From: Pyronema omphalodes
Taxonomy: Eukaryota; Ascomycota; Pezizomycetes; Pezizales; Pyronemataceae
DNA: 64,000 nucleotides
Reading direction: 5' to 3'
Assembly (NCBI GenBank): GCA_024516155.1
Contig: JAJJXM010000036.1
Coordinates: 248,001-312,000, forward strand
In this document: positions 23,496-35,061 of the stretch, piece by piece
Numbering within the stretch: the first letter of the stretch is position 1
How the letters are laid out: each line of letters starts with the position of its first letter
Translations under genes and position numbers: made by a program
Notes under the pieces: model-generated
Told to the model about the DNA's origin: nothing
Databases searched by the model: none
What the model saw: only the letters and a program-made list of their open reading frames with translations

Positions 23496-25369
23496 CGTAG
23501 GCAACCGTTTTTTACCACGGCTTATGGTATTTTGCTGAGAAAATTTTGATGCGTTACACGAATTAAAGCCAGCTGTATGGCATTTTTTGTAAAAATAACC
23601 ATACTCTACTAATGAATAATAATGCCCCTTCATCCCCAACTAAAATGCATTCTTCCCCATCCTTCTCGAATCAAAACGACTCTTGAGAGAACAGACAAGG
23701 TTTTCTGCTCCTGGTCGGAAAAGATGTAGAGGACGACAATGAGTACATTACCATATTTTTGCTCCGCTGGAAATTGAGTAATGTCTGTTGGTGTTCGACT
23801 TACAGCGGTAATGAAGGAAGCAGAAGATCCTTGCAGGCAGAAGATGAAATGTGAAGGATAGAAGCAATATTTATAGCAGAACCGTAGTTTACAAAGCAAC
23901 ATCTAGGACTCAACGACGATAGGACAGATGAAAATAATTCGCACGGAGAATAGGGGACTACACCCCTCAAATCTGAGACAGAAGACCGCTCCAAGGCGTT
24001 TCCTGGCAGGCGAAGGACTCAAACCCCCGACGCTTGATACTTTACATCAAAAAATAGCCTCTCCCATAACCTTACGGTTGCAAGTAAGTATGAGAAAATA
24101 AGTAAATAAAATGAAAACCCACCCCGGCCCTCCCTTCAAGCACTTCGAATCTTAACTAATCACTCGCGCCAAGCCTCTTTCTATATATATAACAATACCA
24201 TATGAATAACGGTATGTCGCTGCGGCCTCACCCATCTTCATAGAAAGATTGCACTATATTGGCGATATTTATGAGGATTATGATTCTTGATCATCTTAAT
24301 AATGTGACGGCTATATTTCCTTCTAGTATACACCGTAGCGGGCTAGTATATTAGGGTCCTGGGTCATGTACCCTCTATTGTCAAACTGAGTGATGCACCT
24401 TTTTTTGCTGTTCAAATTTCCATTCAACCTTTGATTATAAATATCCATCGACCTGTTTTTTCTGCCCATCTGGTAGTTTACTTCTTCTTGTCTTTCTTTC
24501 TTTCCTATCCTTGCCGTCTTCCAATAATTATTAAACACATCAAAAACCTGAATATCTGGGCCTCTTCCCTTGAGATTATTTCAATTCTACATGATCCGCT
24601 TCTCCCTTTCTAAATGTTGTCGGTTGCAAATTCTACTCTTAGCTTTTTGTTCTGTCCATGTGTCTACTCTTTATGGCTGAAAACTCTGCATACTTTTGAG
24701 CCTAGTTTTAGTCTCGAACCTTCCAGGTGTCCATGAATAAGAACGACATCTAACTCTATGCGTGGTAATCGCCATCTTAGTTGAGTTAGACAGCATCGAG
24801 GAAGTTTCTTTATTATTATTCTTCAGGATCAATATGAATTTTTAGATATTGCACTTTCATTGTTATGTCTGTTGTAACGTCATAGCTGGCTCCAGTTGTT
24901 TAGTATCTGGATATTTATAGAGTTAGTATCAATATTGGTCCACGGTTATCCTTGCAATCATTGATAGAGCATTAGATCTTGTAGGACAGTATATTTTGTT
25001 CCAAAGTATGTAGGATCATCCACAGTTAATATAAAACATTTTGTTGTGCTATATACATTTTTCAGCCAAAATTTAATAGCTATACAAGTTGCGCTTGTAT
25101 TCTTCAACTGGGTTTTCTGTGTTGAAAATCCCGAATCATAGTTTCTTTGTTGTTGGGCATCAGTGGTTTCTACATCTATGAATTGGGCAGGTTATTGAGA
25201 TTAGAGTAGCATCCATTTCTTGAACCACTTTCCAGATATCTTGACTCTGCTGGATATCCTCTATATACTCACAGTGTTGACTTCCTGTGGTTGGACTAAT
25301 AAGATAGCAGTATTATCTGGAGGAGGGTTCAACACCACGTATATAAACTTGTAGCCATTCAAAGTTGTA

Positions 25370-26330
25370 GTGTTGGCTCAATCGATGGTCAATTTCAAAC
25401 ATAGAAGACTCCGGTCAGCACCAAACACATTCGATAACAAAGCATCAACCCTTCAATCGATTCAACCCGAACACGCATCAAACACCATTCATGCACCTCC
25501 CACCTTTACACCTTTACACCTTCACGATCACTATCGACACTACCCACAACACCACGCCGCCCACATCGCCAACATCACCATGTACCCCACCACCCGCCAG
25601 ATAAACATTTCCCACCCGCCTCCTCATCAGTCTCACCCACCTCCGCATTTAGCTCCGCAACTCAGCCTAAACCCCTCTGTTCCCTGCAACTATCTCTCCA
25701 GCATCATTCCGCTAGCCGCACAGTTGTATGTCAATACCTGTCCATTACTTCCGCATAATAAGAAACCACACAATACGGATATGTGTGCCACCATCACAGC
25801 ATGGGCAAGATTATCTCCGCAGAGGGAGCAAGATATTCTGGAGATGGAGAGGTTCGCTTTGGGAAAGTTTGCGGATGTTGTTTGGCTTTTGGGTATGTAA
25901 TCTAAACCGCAGATACGACGCATAACGACTTTCAAGATGAAGCATTTTCGAGTTTTCTTTGGCATCTGAAGAAAGGAGATGAGTGATAATACAGGAGCTT
26001 ACTATTGTACAGTTCAACTCAACCTTCACCGCCCTCGGACTAGAACTACAGAAATGAATGCGTTATTTTTGCATATCAATTGGATTCTCCAACAAGGTGA
26101 AGTTCAGAGGTCTATGACGGCTATTGATCATCCCTGTTTGAACGAGTATGCAACCCTCCCCTCTCTCTGTAAGCGATACTGATGATGAAGATAGTGCGAA
26201 ATTTGCTAGAGCTACAAGCGGAATGAGGTTTCACATCTACGCTCAGCTTTTGGAAACCTATGTCGGGGTTTTGGGTATTGCGGAGGCCATTTGGACTTTG
26301 CAGGGAGGGAGCGGATTGAAGTCCATGTGA
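25370..26330 (+). pseudogene. Broken fungal protein gene, family unknown
   Basis: Starts with a 523-nt frame (25370-25892, His/Pro-rich then LSPQREQDILEMERFALGKF). A good intron (GTATGT to CAAG, 44 nt) leads to DEAFSSFLWHLKKGDE, which hits a TGA at 25984. Shifting the frame continues a plausible protein, VIIQELTIVQFNSTFTALGL. A second shift gives LFLHINWILQQGEVQRSMTA, and after a further intron (about 26144-26193) AKFARATSGMRFHIYAQLLE and an end at 26330. No introns of normal size explain the two shifts, so I read this as a recently broken gene. An unusual splice pattern or sequencing error could also do it. The function is unknown. Confidence 0.4.
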
Positions 26331-27143
26331 TAAGGTTACACTTAGGGCACGGGGTGAGAATTGTGCAACCCTACGGTGTGCGACTTCCGTTACTGTGATG
26401 GTTTGATTCGATGAACTGTATTGTACTAGTTTCGATAGAAAACGAGTATATGTATAACGGCGGAAATCATCCCCTATATAGCCATATTGTAATGATACCT
26501 CAATAGTTTTCCGTTCAGCCGCTATGTAGCCAGAGGAACTGATAACCATTTTATGCACATACTGATTCGGAGTACTTGGTAGTGTAACAGACACCGAATG
26601 ATCCACTGGGTAGCTTTCCCCCGGCGAGCCCAAAATATATGTATGTAAAGAGGGTTCATAATTTAATTCCCTATTGGCTGAACCTGCGTAAAAATCCATA
26701 CAAATTTGGAATGTCGATGCAGCACTGCCCAGCTCTATGTACCTTGAGCAGTGTACCAGAATTCAGCTCTGCGTTGGCACACAGTGACACAGCCTGGTTT
26801 CCCACTTTCTCTCGAAATACCACATCGTGAATTAAATCATACCAGCAGAGGATCAGAGCTACATTGTTATCGGATACTTGTGTTTGAATTCAGTAAGTTT
26901 CATTTATTCTGGGGCAGAATATTTCTGATATTTTTGTTTAGAGAGGAAATATACGCATTTCATCGGCAAACTGAGCAAACAGAAGACGATTGTGACAGTG
27001 CAGTTCTGAAAAGGGACAGAATACGATTGTGATTATTTCAACACAAAACTTAAAGTTTGAAGTTAAAGAGGTGTGATTTATCGATTCCCCGTCGCTACGG
27101 TTATTGAAGAGTCACTTACGAAGAATGATAGAAGTCTTCAACC
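26331..27143. other. Intergenic interval before the HeLo gene
   Basis: About 810 bp. A minus-strand frame of 192 codons (26121-26699) overlaps the broken gene and is probably its antisense shadow. The rest should hold the HeLo gene promoter. Confidence 0.45.
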
Positions 27144-28238
27144 ATGGAACCAGCAGGCCTTGCGTTGGGCATTGCAGGCCTCTTTAACTCTGTTCTTACT
27201 ATCGTCGATGGTTTATCTGCATTCCGCTCTTGTGATGAGGACGTCTGGAGATGTTCTGTCATGGCTCAAGCAGACCACATCCGACTTCTACGCTGGGGTG
27301 AGGAGGTAGGCTTCTGTGGAGGCCACAACTTCGAGGGTCGATACCACCTTGATCCATGGCGCGATAATTTCAAAACTGCCGCCACGGTTCGTGATTTATT
27401 AACGTTGGCTATGAAAACTGGTAGAGAAATAGAGGAGATCATGCGGAAGCAGAAGCTGAAGGCAGGATTTTCTGGAAGTTTGAGGACATTTTCCCTTCCG
27501 CTCTCATCACGACAGGTTGAAGGCAAATTGAGAAGGGGTTCCCGGTCTTTGTCGTTCACATCGAAGCAAAAGACTTTGGGAGAAGCGGTAGGAATTGGAC
27601 TTTTCGCGGCTCAATACGGCAAGCCGATCCACGATCGAATATTTTCGACGACCAAAACCACGATAATGACAAGAATCAAATGGGCAAGCTTTCAGAAGTC
27701 ATGGGCGCAGAAGCTCGAGCAGAATCTTAAAGATTATATCGACAAACTCGTGGCTCTGACCCCTGTGCAAGGAAATAATGCACTACAAAATATCGAGAAT
27801 CCCACCACAGATACATCTCTTACAGACGACAGAGAGACTGGCCTTGAGGGACTCGGCACGCATGGATTTGTTACAGATTGTGGAGAGAATAGTCTTGATG
27901 GACTCGACCCCGTTGATGGAGGCGCTTCTAAGGTCATTCATAGCGTAGATAGCCGTAGAAAATCTAAGTCTAGAAAGGCCCGAAAATTGCGAATGCAATA
28001 TTCGTCACGTCAAGGCGTCGAAAAGATGACGGGGCGTGTAGCTAGAATCAACAGGTAAGCTTGCACAGCCAACTTGCACAGCCCACTTCCTGAACGCACA
28101 GCTGACGATTTTGATAGGGATCAGCATGCAGAAAATGTGTTACTTGGGTTGTATGGTGCCAAGATGGCAGCCTATGGAAGTGCTGCAGGCTCATTGGGTT
28201 TTTTTTTTTTCCCCGATACTCGAGCCTTCTATCAGTAA
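27144..28238 (+). CDS. HeLo-domain (HET-s/prion-inhibition type) protein with possible amyloid motif
   Basis: Exons 27144-28054 and 28118-28238 give 343 residues. The N-terminus (MEPAGLALGIAGLFNSVLTI) and the later LLRWGEEVGF and KWASFQKSWAQKLEQNLKDY segments match the HeLo domain of HET-s, a membrane-disrupting cell-death domain, over about residues 1-215. A basic, Ser-rich linker follows. Splicing of a 63-nt intron with a GCTGAC branch site adds DQHAENVLLGLYGAK at 305-319. This is similar in spacing (A-x-x-V-x-L-G) to the HET-s amyloid repeat AxVxLG and lies where prion motifs sit in HeLo proteins. Without splicing the frame stops at 28058. A 12-T run in exon 2 encodes FFFF near the end; one base more or less would change the C-terminus. 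No NLR partner is adjacent. Confidence 0.82.
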
Positions 28239-28644
28239 AACAACGCCTATGGTGCACCATATAACGAAACCTTGATTTTACCGAGCCTATGAATAGCATA
28301 AGGCTCTATATATTTAGTCACTTTCCTTTTTACCTTTCTGCATCCAAAATATTACAAAAAATCATATACACTGCACATAGACCGCTATTTGATTTAAGGC
28401 AACAATAGTGCACTAACTGCAGTGAATCCTTTATACAAAGATCTGTCAATACCGTAGGGTGCCCTTATCCAGACGATGTCATTACATGAGTAAGACTTGG
28501 CACGAGTGATGGCCTGAGATGCAAACCCGGGGAGGAGGAGGGGGAGGGATTACGCTCCTCAATTCAATTATTCTTATACCCTGCTTAACAATGTAAACGC
28601 ACATTCTCAGCCGCGTCTCAGTCAAGTCTACCATACGGTACCGT

Positions 28645-28705
28645 GACAAAAGTGACCGTCACTTTTCTGTGCTAAGCGCCGCGCGGGGTGACGGTCACTT
28701 TTGTC
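28645..28705. repeat. Inverted repeat (18-bp arms) with GC-rich loop
   Basis: GACAAAAGTGACCGTCAC at 28645-28662 is perfectly repeated in inverse at 28688-28705. A 25-bp spacer lies between them, partly GC-rich (GCGCCGCGCGGG). The inner GTGAC/GTCAC is itself palindromic. It may be a short MITE-like hairpin. Confidence 0.65.
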
Positions 28706-29087
28706 CAGCACCTCGTACAAGTCCGTCGTGTCTTCCCAACGATATCCTAACCTAGAAATGACATTATTCTTACATAAAACTGTCGGGACTACGGCCATCA
28801 TACTTTAAACCCATGGTAACATTCTAAACATGATCCTTGTGAGAAAAAGCTTCCTGTATCAGAAAATAAGGCTTCGGAAAACAAGCAAGGCCAAATACTC
28901 ACACTAAGATTGGTTGCCTTGCCGATATTCTGAATGTTTATTGATAGGTACCAATCCTTACTTCCAGCAGCATTGCATTCCCAAAATTTCAGCCTATACC
29001 CACAGTCAAACAAAGAAAGAAAACAAAACAGAAAAGAAGACAAGGAAAAAGACAGAGAACACCAGAAAAATCGGAAGGAAAAATTAA

Positions 29088-29152
29088 TGCGCCAAACCCG
29101 GATTGAACGGGTGACCTTCAGATTACCCCGGATATGGATAGGACCGAATGAA

Positions 29153-29183
<31 letters not shown>

Positions 29184-29189
29184 TAGCGC
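29088..29189 (-). tRNA. tRNA-Phe (GAA) with intron
   Basis: On the minus strand the 5' acceptor strand GCGCTAA (from 29189) pairs with TTGGCGC, discriminator A at 29088. The D arm contains TAGCTCAGTTGGGAGAGC. The anticodon stem TCAGA/TCTGA closes the loop CTGAAGA with anticodon GAA. A 29-nt intron (29152-29124) sits one base 3' of the anticodon, the canonical position. The T arm is ACCCG-TTCAATC-CGGGT. The internal A and B boxes are intact. Confidence 0.95.
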
Positions 29190-29587
29190 TTAATATATAA
29201 TACTTTAAGACTTTTTACTATACAAGAAAATTAGCAATAGCCTATGGAGCGCATCATCTCTTACACTCTCTTAGGGTTCCTCAAGGACGACGCACCTCTT
29301 GCCTTCAATCACATAAGTCAGACTCAAGCCCATTCTGCGCTCTTGAAGTTAAATCCCCTCACTCTCTCCAGGGTGCAATGATAACCTACAATGCGGATGA
29401 CCATAAAATAAAAATTTATATTTATCAGCAACCCATAGCGAATTCCGATACACCAACACATCAACCCTATATCACCTATTCCCTAGAAAACAGCCGCTCT
29501 CTTGAAGCCCTATGATATCCAGATATCCAACCTCCATCCTAACCACAAAAAATATAAACTGCTTCCTGAAAAATCAATTATCATGGC

Positions 29588-29623
29588 ATTTTCATTTACA
29601 TTTTCATTTACATTTTCATTTAC
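29588..29623. repeat. Three tandem copies of a 12-bp unit
   Basis: Three consecutive ATTTTCATTTAC units, a simple minisatellite in AT-rich intergenic DNA. Confidence 0.8.
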
Positions 29624-29874
29624 GATATAGTATACTATTGATAAAACCCCAGCGCAGTGATGTATAGCAGAAAAAATAGCACCAGGTAGTGGAGAGATCC
29701 TTATACCCCTCTATCTAAGGCTAGAAAAATCACCTGATTCACCTCGCAACCCCCGAGTTTTGAGTTTAGTCTTTCTTTACCCTGCGCCCTATGTACCAAT
29801 CTTTCACAAACTACAAACTACATTTCATCTACATTTCATCCACAAGCATCCCTTTCCTTTCAAGTCTATATCAT

Positions 29875-29910
29875 AGCTTGCTTAGCTTAGCTTAGCTTAG
29901 CTTACCTTAG
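29875..29910. repeat. TTAGC microsatellite
   Basis: Consecutive AGCTT/TTAGC pentamers with one imperfect unit at the right end. It is not the fungal telomere repeat TTAGGG. Confidence 0.8.
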
Positions 29911-30245
29911 TAGAGATCTCCAACCAACCCATTCATAATTATAGCGTAGTGCATACATAGTGCATAGTCATACATCCTTAAAAACAACCCAACCTCGAGT
30001 CTTTTGTTACAGTACGGATGCGTGTTGCTTATTATGTAACTAGATGTTATGTTAATTCATTATGGCTGACTGTATCTGAACTGTAACTATGGGGGGTTTC
30101 GTTATGTATTAATTATCGGTAATTCTTTGTGTTATTTTTATTTTTTCTTATTTACAGTATGGTCTGGACTCTGGAGCTTAATGAAGTCTAACACTGGCTA
30201 CCTCCGTGTGACTTTATCCAACTTCGTCTGACTTTATCCAGCCGT

Positions 30246-33200
30246 CTATCCTCTCGCACCCTTAGAATAATAACCCCCCATCTCCAGCCCCAATAGCAAC
30301 ATCCCCAATAAATTCGCCTCCTCCTTAAAGCCACCTTCACTTCCGACCCCTTGCGCGGCAATATCTTTTCTTCCCTCTCCATACCCTCTTTTTTCTGATA
30401 ATCCTCTACAAACACCAATAAAGATACCGACGCGTCTTCTGAACGCTTTATAAAGCTTATCTATTTCCTTTTCCCTTTCCATTTCCTCTGCATCCAGATC
30501 CCCACCATCACCACCTTCACCACCACCGCGCATTTCCCTATCTCTAAGCACCCTCGCAAACTTCAAAACCAACCCAAAAATCTCCTCCACAATCCTCATA
30601 ACCGGTTGTTGACGTTTCCTAGATAAAGTCGCAAACATGATTCTGTCTAGGACGGTTTCATGGAGTTGTCTTAAATGATCTAGAGTTTCACCTATTCCCG
30701 ATCCTCCTGTGGATCCCCTGGTGGATTCTCCAATAGATTCTCCGATGGATTCTCCGATGGATTCAGAAAACTTAGACAACCGCGCCTCAAAACGGCGCCA
30801 TGTTGTTCCAATTCCTGATTCGATTAAGTAATTCGCAAAAGTTACCACAAAGTGTCGGGCTTCGATACTAAATTTCTGTTCAGTTCCCCAAGTTTTTGTT
30901 CCTTTAGTCTCGCTGGCACCCCCCCTCGCACCCCCTCTCTCCGCTACTCTTCCCCCCTTCCACAAAGTCCCCACCACAAACACCATTCTCCTTACTCTCA
31001 ACAGCAGTCTAAAAATCCTATCATACCTCCAAAGAGCGGTTGGTGTAATAACAGCCCCTAAAGGGTCAGGGGGTACATATTCCAACTTTAAAAAGTCCAA
31101 TGCAAAGATAGAATCCGCATCCATACATGCTTCTAATTCTTCATCTGACATTTCTCGGACGGCGAAACTCAATCCCCCCGGAAGATCTGCGTTGGAAAGA
31201 GAATAGGCGGAGGAGGTTCCGTCGATGGAGCGGGTTAGAACGTCCATTAGGGCCAGGCGTAACTCGCTACTTGCGGGAGGCCAGGTGTCCCGGCTTCCTA
31301 GCTTTAACCCCATACGTCCACCGGAGCGGTAGATGCCGTCGATACGTTCGGTGGAGTCGAGATCTGGATCGAAGAGAGCGGAGGAAAGGAGGGAGCTGAA
31401 AACTCCGGAGCCGAAAAGGTGGAATTGACGCAGGAGGGATAGGTGAGAGAGAAGAGAGTGTTCGGCGAAGAACATTTTAAGACAGCAGGAGGAGATAAGG
31501 CAGCATTGGGTTGTGAGGATAGGGGTGAAGGAGAGTAAAGGGGTGATTGGAAGCGGGGGAGAAAAGGTTGTTAGGTCGGAGGAGGTGATGGAAGAAAGAC
31601 GGGTTAGGTTTAGGACTAGGTTGGAGAGATGGTCGGAATCCTGGGTGTTGGATTTTCTGAGAGTGGCGTTTGCTGGGATATCTTCCACGGGAGGAAGTGG
31701 CTTTGACATGGCCTCGAGAGATGCGAGGATGCCGGAGTTGAGCTCGTCTTTGGTTTTGCCGAACGTTTCAAAGGTGTAGGTGTCATCAATATCCATAGCG
31801 TCGTCGTTATTGACTGAAGGCGTCTCTTGGTTGGTGTACTTTTGTATAGCCTCCCTGAGGTTCTGTTCGTATTCCTTCGCTTGTTGTTGAAGCCTATCTC
31901 TAGTCAGACGATGTCACTCGAATCGAGTGATGGCAAAAATACTCACCCTTCTACATCCTTCCAATCAAACCTCCAATTTAATTTCGGCGCCTCAATTGTC
32001 CTTTTCCCAGCAGTAGCCAATGGATGCTGCGGATGAAAGGTTTCCAAAAACCTCAAACTCCTCCCGGTCTCGAAAACAGTTTCCGCCATCTCGGCACTAA
32101 TAAACCCGGGTATATTTCCCTTTTCAAAATGCCAATTCCTTACCAACTTCTCCCTGCCATTCTCATCCATCCTAGTCTCCTCTTCCACTCCTACAAAGCT
32201 ACCTTCTTTGATCAAATCACTAACCCCAATCCCACCAGCCGCAGCGCCAAGCCCAACCCACTGCTCCACAAACTCCAACCAAGGCCTAGAAACTCTTGCC
32301 AAAGTCTCAACAAGTAAGGGTTTTAACCAGGCAGATTTATGGTTCTGTTGTTGTACAGCATCGAAGAGACGGGTGAGTAGCTGCGTGTCGTCTTGTGAGT
32401 CTTTTACGGCGGATATGATCTGGGCGAAGGCTTCGACGATCAAAGCGGGGTCTCGGATGACAGCGCGGAGGTGGAGTAAGCTTTGGACGGTTCGGGAGGA
32501 TATGGAGAGACGTTTTTGAACGGATTCGAGGATGGTGGTTGCACATTTAGCGAGGGCTACCAGGGCGGGTCTACTGGCACTATTTCCTGTTAGCATATAA
32601 TCCCATCACGCACCAACCAGCACTCAGGAGTGGGAAATTAGAGTACCTATGATCCCTATAAACCTCCTCCGAAAACCTCTGCAACATCCTAATATTCCCA
32701 CCACACTCCGCAAAGGTCTTAACAATACTCTCCATCGCGCCCGCCGTAGTCCCGCTAACTCTCAGCCCCTCCTTCACCGGTCTAAAAGCCCTTATCCTCC
32801 TATCCCATCTAAACAGCACACTACTTCTCCCCAATCCTAGATGCAGCAAACACTTCCCAAAAATATCACTTCTAACCACATACCCGGAGTCTCCCTCTGT
32901 TTGTAGCGCCGCATCCAGTACCGCTGGTCCCGCCTCTGTTAAATACCCATTCTGTTCTGAATTCGCACCCTCAACCAGGAAAGAATCCCATTGGTAATAC
33001 CTTTCCTTTTCAGTTTTCCTTACCGTATCAGGATCCCGCCAAATATCATAATTTTCATTCTCGGGATCTAATAGATAATCCTCATCTTCATAAATAAAAG
33101 AAAAAAGCGCCGAGTCGTCGGCGGCGGTAGATGGATCGCTGTGTAGTTCGGAAGAATCGGATAAGAAGCTTGGAAGCTTCCATGGGTTGTTGTCTAGTCC

Positions 33201-33428
33201 GGGGAGATGGGGGACTTCTAGAGATGAAGGGATCTGGAAAAGTGAACCGGTGGGTTGTTTCGTGGGTATAGTAGGTTCTGGTTCTGGTTCGGTGAAGGAG
33301 AAGGAGAAGAGAGCGCTGTCGGATGGGTCGTGGGTGAAGCTGGAGCTGCGCCAGAGGTCGCGAATGGCGAAAGGGTTGCCGTCGGAAGGCACGGAGGTGG
33401 TGGGGAAGAGGGTTTCGTATTGCGACAT
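30246..33428 (-). CDS. Gamma-tubulin complex component, GCP5/GCP6-like
   Basis: Subunit of the gamma-tubulin ring complex that nucleates microtubules at spindle pole bodies. Exons 33428-32647, 32579-31947 and 31899-30246 give 1022 residues. The N-terminus NPFAIRDLW and the segment DIFGKCLLHLGLGRSSVLFRW match GCP N-terminal (grip1) signatures. The C-terminal grip2 part includes MDADSIFALDFLKLEYVPPD followed by LWRYDRIFRLLLRVRRMVF. A SIGESIGESIGEST repeat and an acidic/Gly insert (RGGGEGGDGGD) interrupt the C-terminal domain. Length and inserts favour GCP6 or GCP5 over GCP2/3. At the first intron I chose acceptor TAG at 32580 because the nearer CAG shifts the frame. Confidence 0.85.
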
Positions 33429-33998
33429 CCTATGTTTTGGCCTCTGTTTGCGTGGCGCGGAGCTGAGGTTTTTCGTCGCGCTGTGGTTCGCTGAAGCTCA
33501 CTGCGCGGGGGAGACGCGAGGTAGGAAGTCGCGCTATGAATCAGCCGCTTGTGTAATGGAAACAGCCATGCTACCGCGGCCATCAAACACAGCTTGTCAC
33601 TCACGAGACACTCACTCAGCCTTGTGGTTTTAGGCTTTGCAGATTTGCCGCTTTACAAGCGAGCAGGGAAGAATAGCAGGAAATTACAAACTTGTATTTC
33701 AATCCCGGTTTTCTGTGATATCAACGCTGGTGTACACTGTAAACAAAAGAACCTCTACTGAAAAGGAACAGCAATTATAAGACCCTTATCCTCTAATTCC
33801 CATTCCATTGCATCAAAAAACAGCCCTACAAAAACAAAGACGAAAATACACATGAAAACGAAGCAAAATCTATTGCTTTAGAAACTACACCCCCTCAAAA
33901 GTCCGCACATCGCTCTTCCCATGCATGCTCCAGAGAGGCAAATAAAACAACTGCTTTTGTTTGTACACCCCGCCTATCTACCATCCACTATTAACCAT
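33429..33998. other. Intergenic region between the GCP-like gene and ATP20
   Basis: About 570 bp. Both neighbours are on the minus strand, so it holds the GCP-like gene promoter (left) and the ATP20 3' UTR (right, A-rich around 33810-33860). Nothing else seen. Confidence 0.5.
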
Positions 33999-34795
33999 TT
34001 AGTGGTGGTGGGCAGTCTCTCCACGGTATCCAACGATCTTTCGTCGTCCGATCATCTCTCCGACGGTGAAGAATCCGAGGATCTCAGCAGCGAGGACACC
34101 GACGAAAGCGGCGTCAGCCTTGTTGCAAGTGCGGATGGACTCAACAGCCTGCTTGTAGAAAGCGCTCATGGTGCTGGGCTGGGCAAAGGACTTGAGGGTA
34201 GACTGGAAGGTAGCCAAGTCACTATGTCATAGTTAGCAATTAAAGATTTCTGAAACATTCTGGGGGAAACATACGGAGGGCTCATCTTCTGTCCACGGAA
34301 GCCAAGCTTAGCAAGCTCAATTCCGACCTTGGTGTAGTAGACAGTGGGAGGAATGGCAGCTAAATGGGCATCGGGTTAGCGGATATCCGAAGCGAGCGAA
34401 TGCTAGAGGTCCGTGTGCGAAGAAGGGGCATCGCGGTGTATTGGTGTAAACAGAGTGAAGTCACGATGTCGCTATAGTGCCGCATACTGCGATATTGAGG
34501 AAATTCGTAACTCCAACCCTGGAAACCCCTCTTCTCTCCACTAAAACTCTGATATCATAGGAACAAAAAACGCACCCTGGATCTTCTTCAAGATGGCACC
34601 GGTTCTTCCTCCAGTGGACGCAGCGAGGTTGGCGAACTTCGCGGCGGCCTCTCCTGCGACCTGGGTAGCCTTTCCAGCCATAGCAGTCGCCTGCTCCTTC
34701 ATCTTCTGGGCGTCCACGGGAGCAGAAGTAGAGGCATTGCGACGAGCACCGAACAGCATCTGCTGACGAGCAACACGGATAGCAGAGGAACGCAT
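33999..34795 (-). CDS. ATP20: F1Fo ATP synthase subunit g, mitochondrial
   Basis: Dimer-interface subunit of the Fo sector that supports ATP-synthase dimers and cristae shape. Exons 34795-34576, 34359-34275 and 34221-33999 give 175 residues. The first ~25 residues (MRSSAIRVARQQMLFGARRN) form a basic mitochondrial presequence. The core AIPPTVYYTKVGIELAKLGF and the C-terminal membrane helix with the GxxxG-like FVGVLAAEILGFFTVGEMIG fit subunit g. The protein ends GETAHHH. The long first intron (216 nt) and a short second (53 nt) are both GT-AG. Confidence 0.95.
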
Positions 34796-35037
34796 TGTTG
34801 AAAGGTTGTGATGGTGTTAGGAGACGGTTGGCGGAGGAGACGGGCGGGAGGAATGAACGTCTTTTTGGCGATGATGGGTTGGAGCGAGGTTCTGTCTCGG
34901 AAGCGGCTTTTTTCGAGCAGCGGTAATGAGTCGTATCAGATGATCAAGATTAGATAAGCCGGAAATAGGTAGACGGTGATGATCGAGATAAGGCCCAACT
35001 GCCCCTTAGCCTGCCACCAACGGCAAGCGTCATTGCT

Positions 35038-35061
35038 AACGTCATGGTGGATCCGGGGTAG
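35038..35061 (+). repeat. 24-bp direct repeat, copy 1
   Basis: AACGTCAT, three variable bases, then GGATCCGGGGTAG. It matches 35767-35790 with two differences. Confidence 0.65.

Larger units (their letters stand above)
22077..25369. other. Gene-poor, repeat-bearing interval
   Basis: 3.3 kb with no supported coding gene. It contains two 46-bp palindromes, a GGTGACCGC-rich patch, and AT-rich sequence from about 24170 to 25330. A B-box-like GGTTTGAGTCC (minus strand) is at 24025-24015. A TATA-like CGTATATAAAC is at about 25336-25346 before the next frame. Confidence 0.5.
28239..30245. other. Intergenic region with tRNA and small repeats
   Basis: About 2 kb with no protein gene supported. It holds an inverted repeat at 28645-28705, a tRNA-Phe at 29088-29189, a three-copy ATTTTCATTTAC repeat and a TTAGC repeat. 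The right end should be the 3' UTR of the gamma-tubulin complex gene. Confidence 0.55.

Noticed and set aside
26121..26699. 192-codon minus-strand frame
   Set aside because: Overlaps the broken plus-strand gene for part of its length and has no domain or supportive neighbours; kept out as likely shadow.
29875..29910. Telomere-like repeat
   Set aside because: The unit is TTAGC, not TTAGGG, and it is short and internal.
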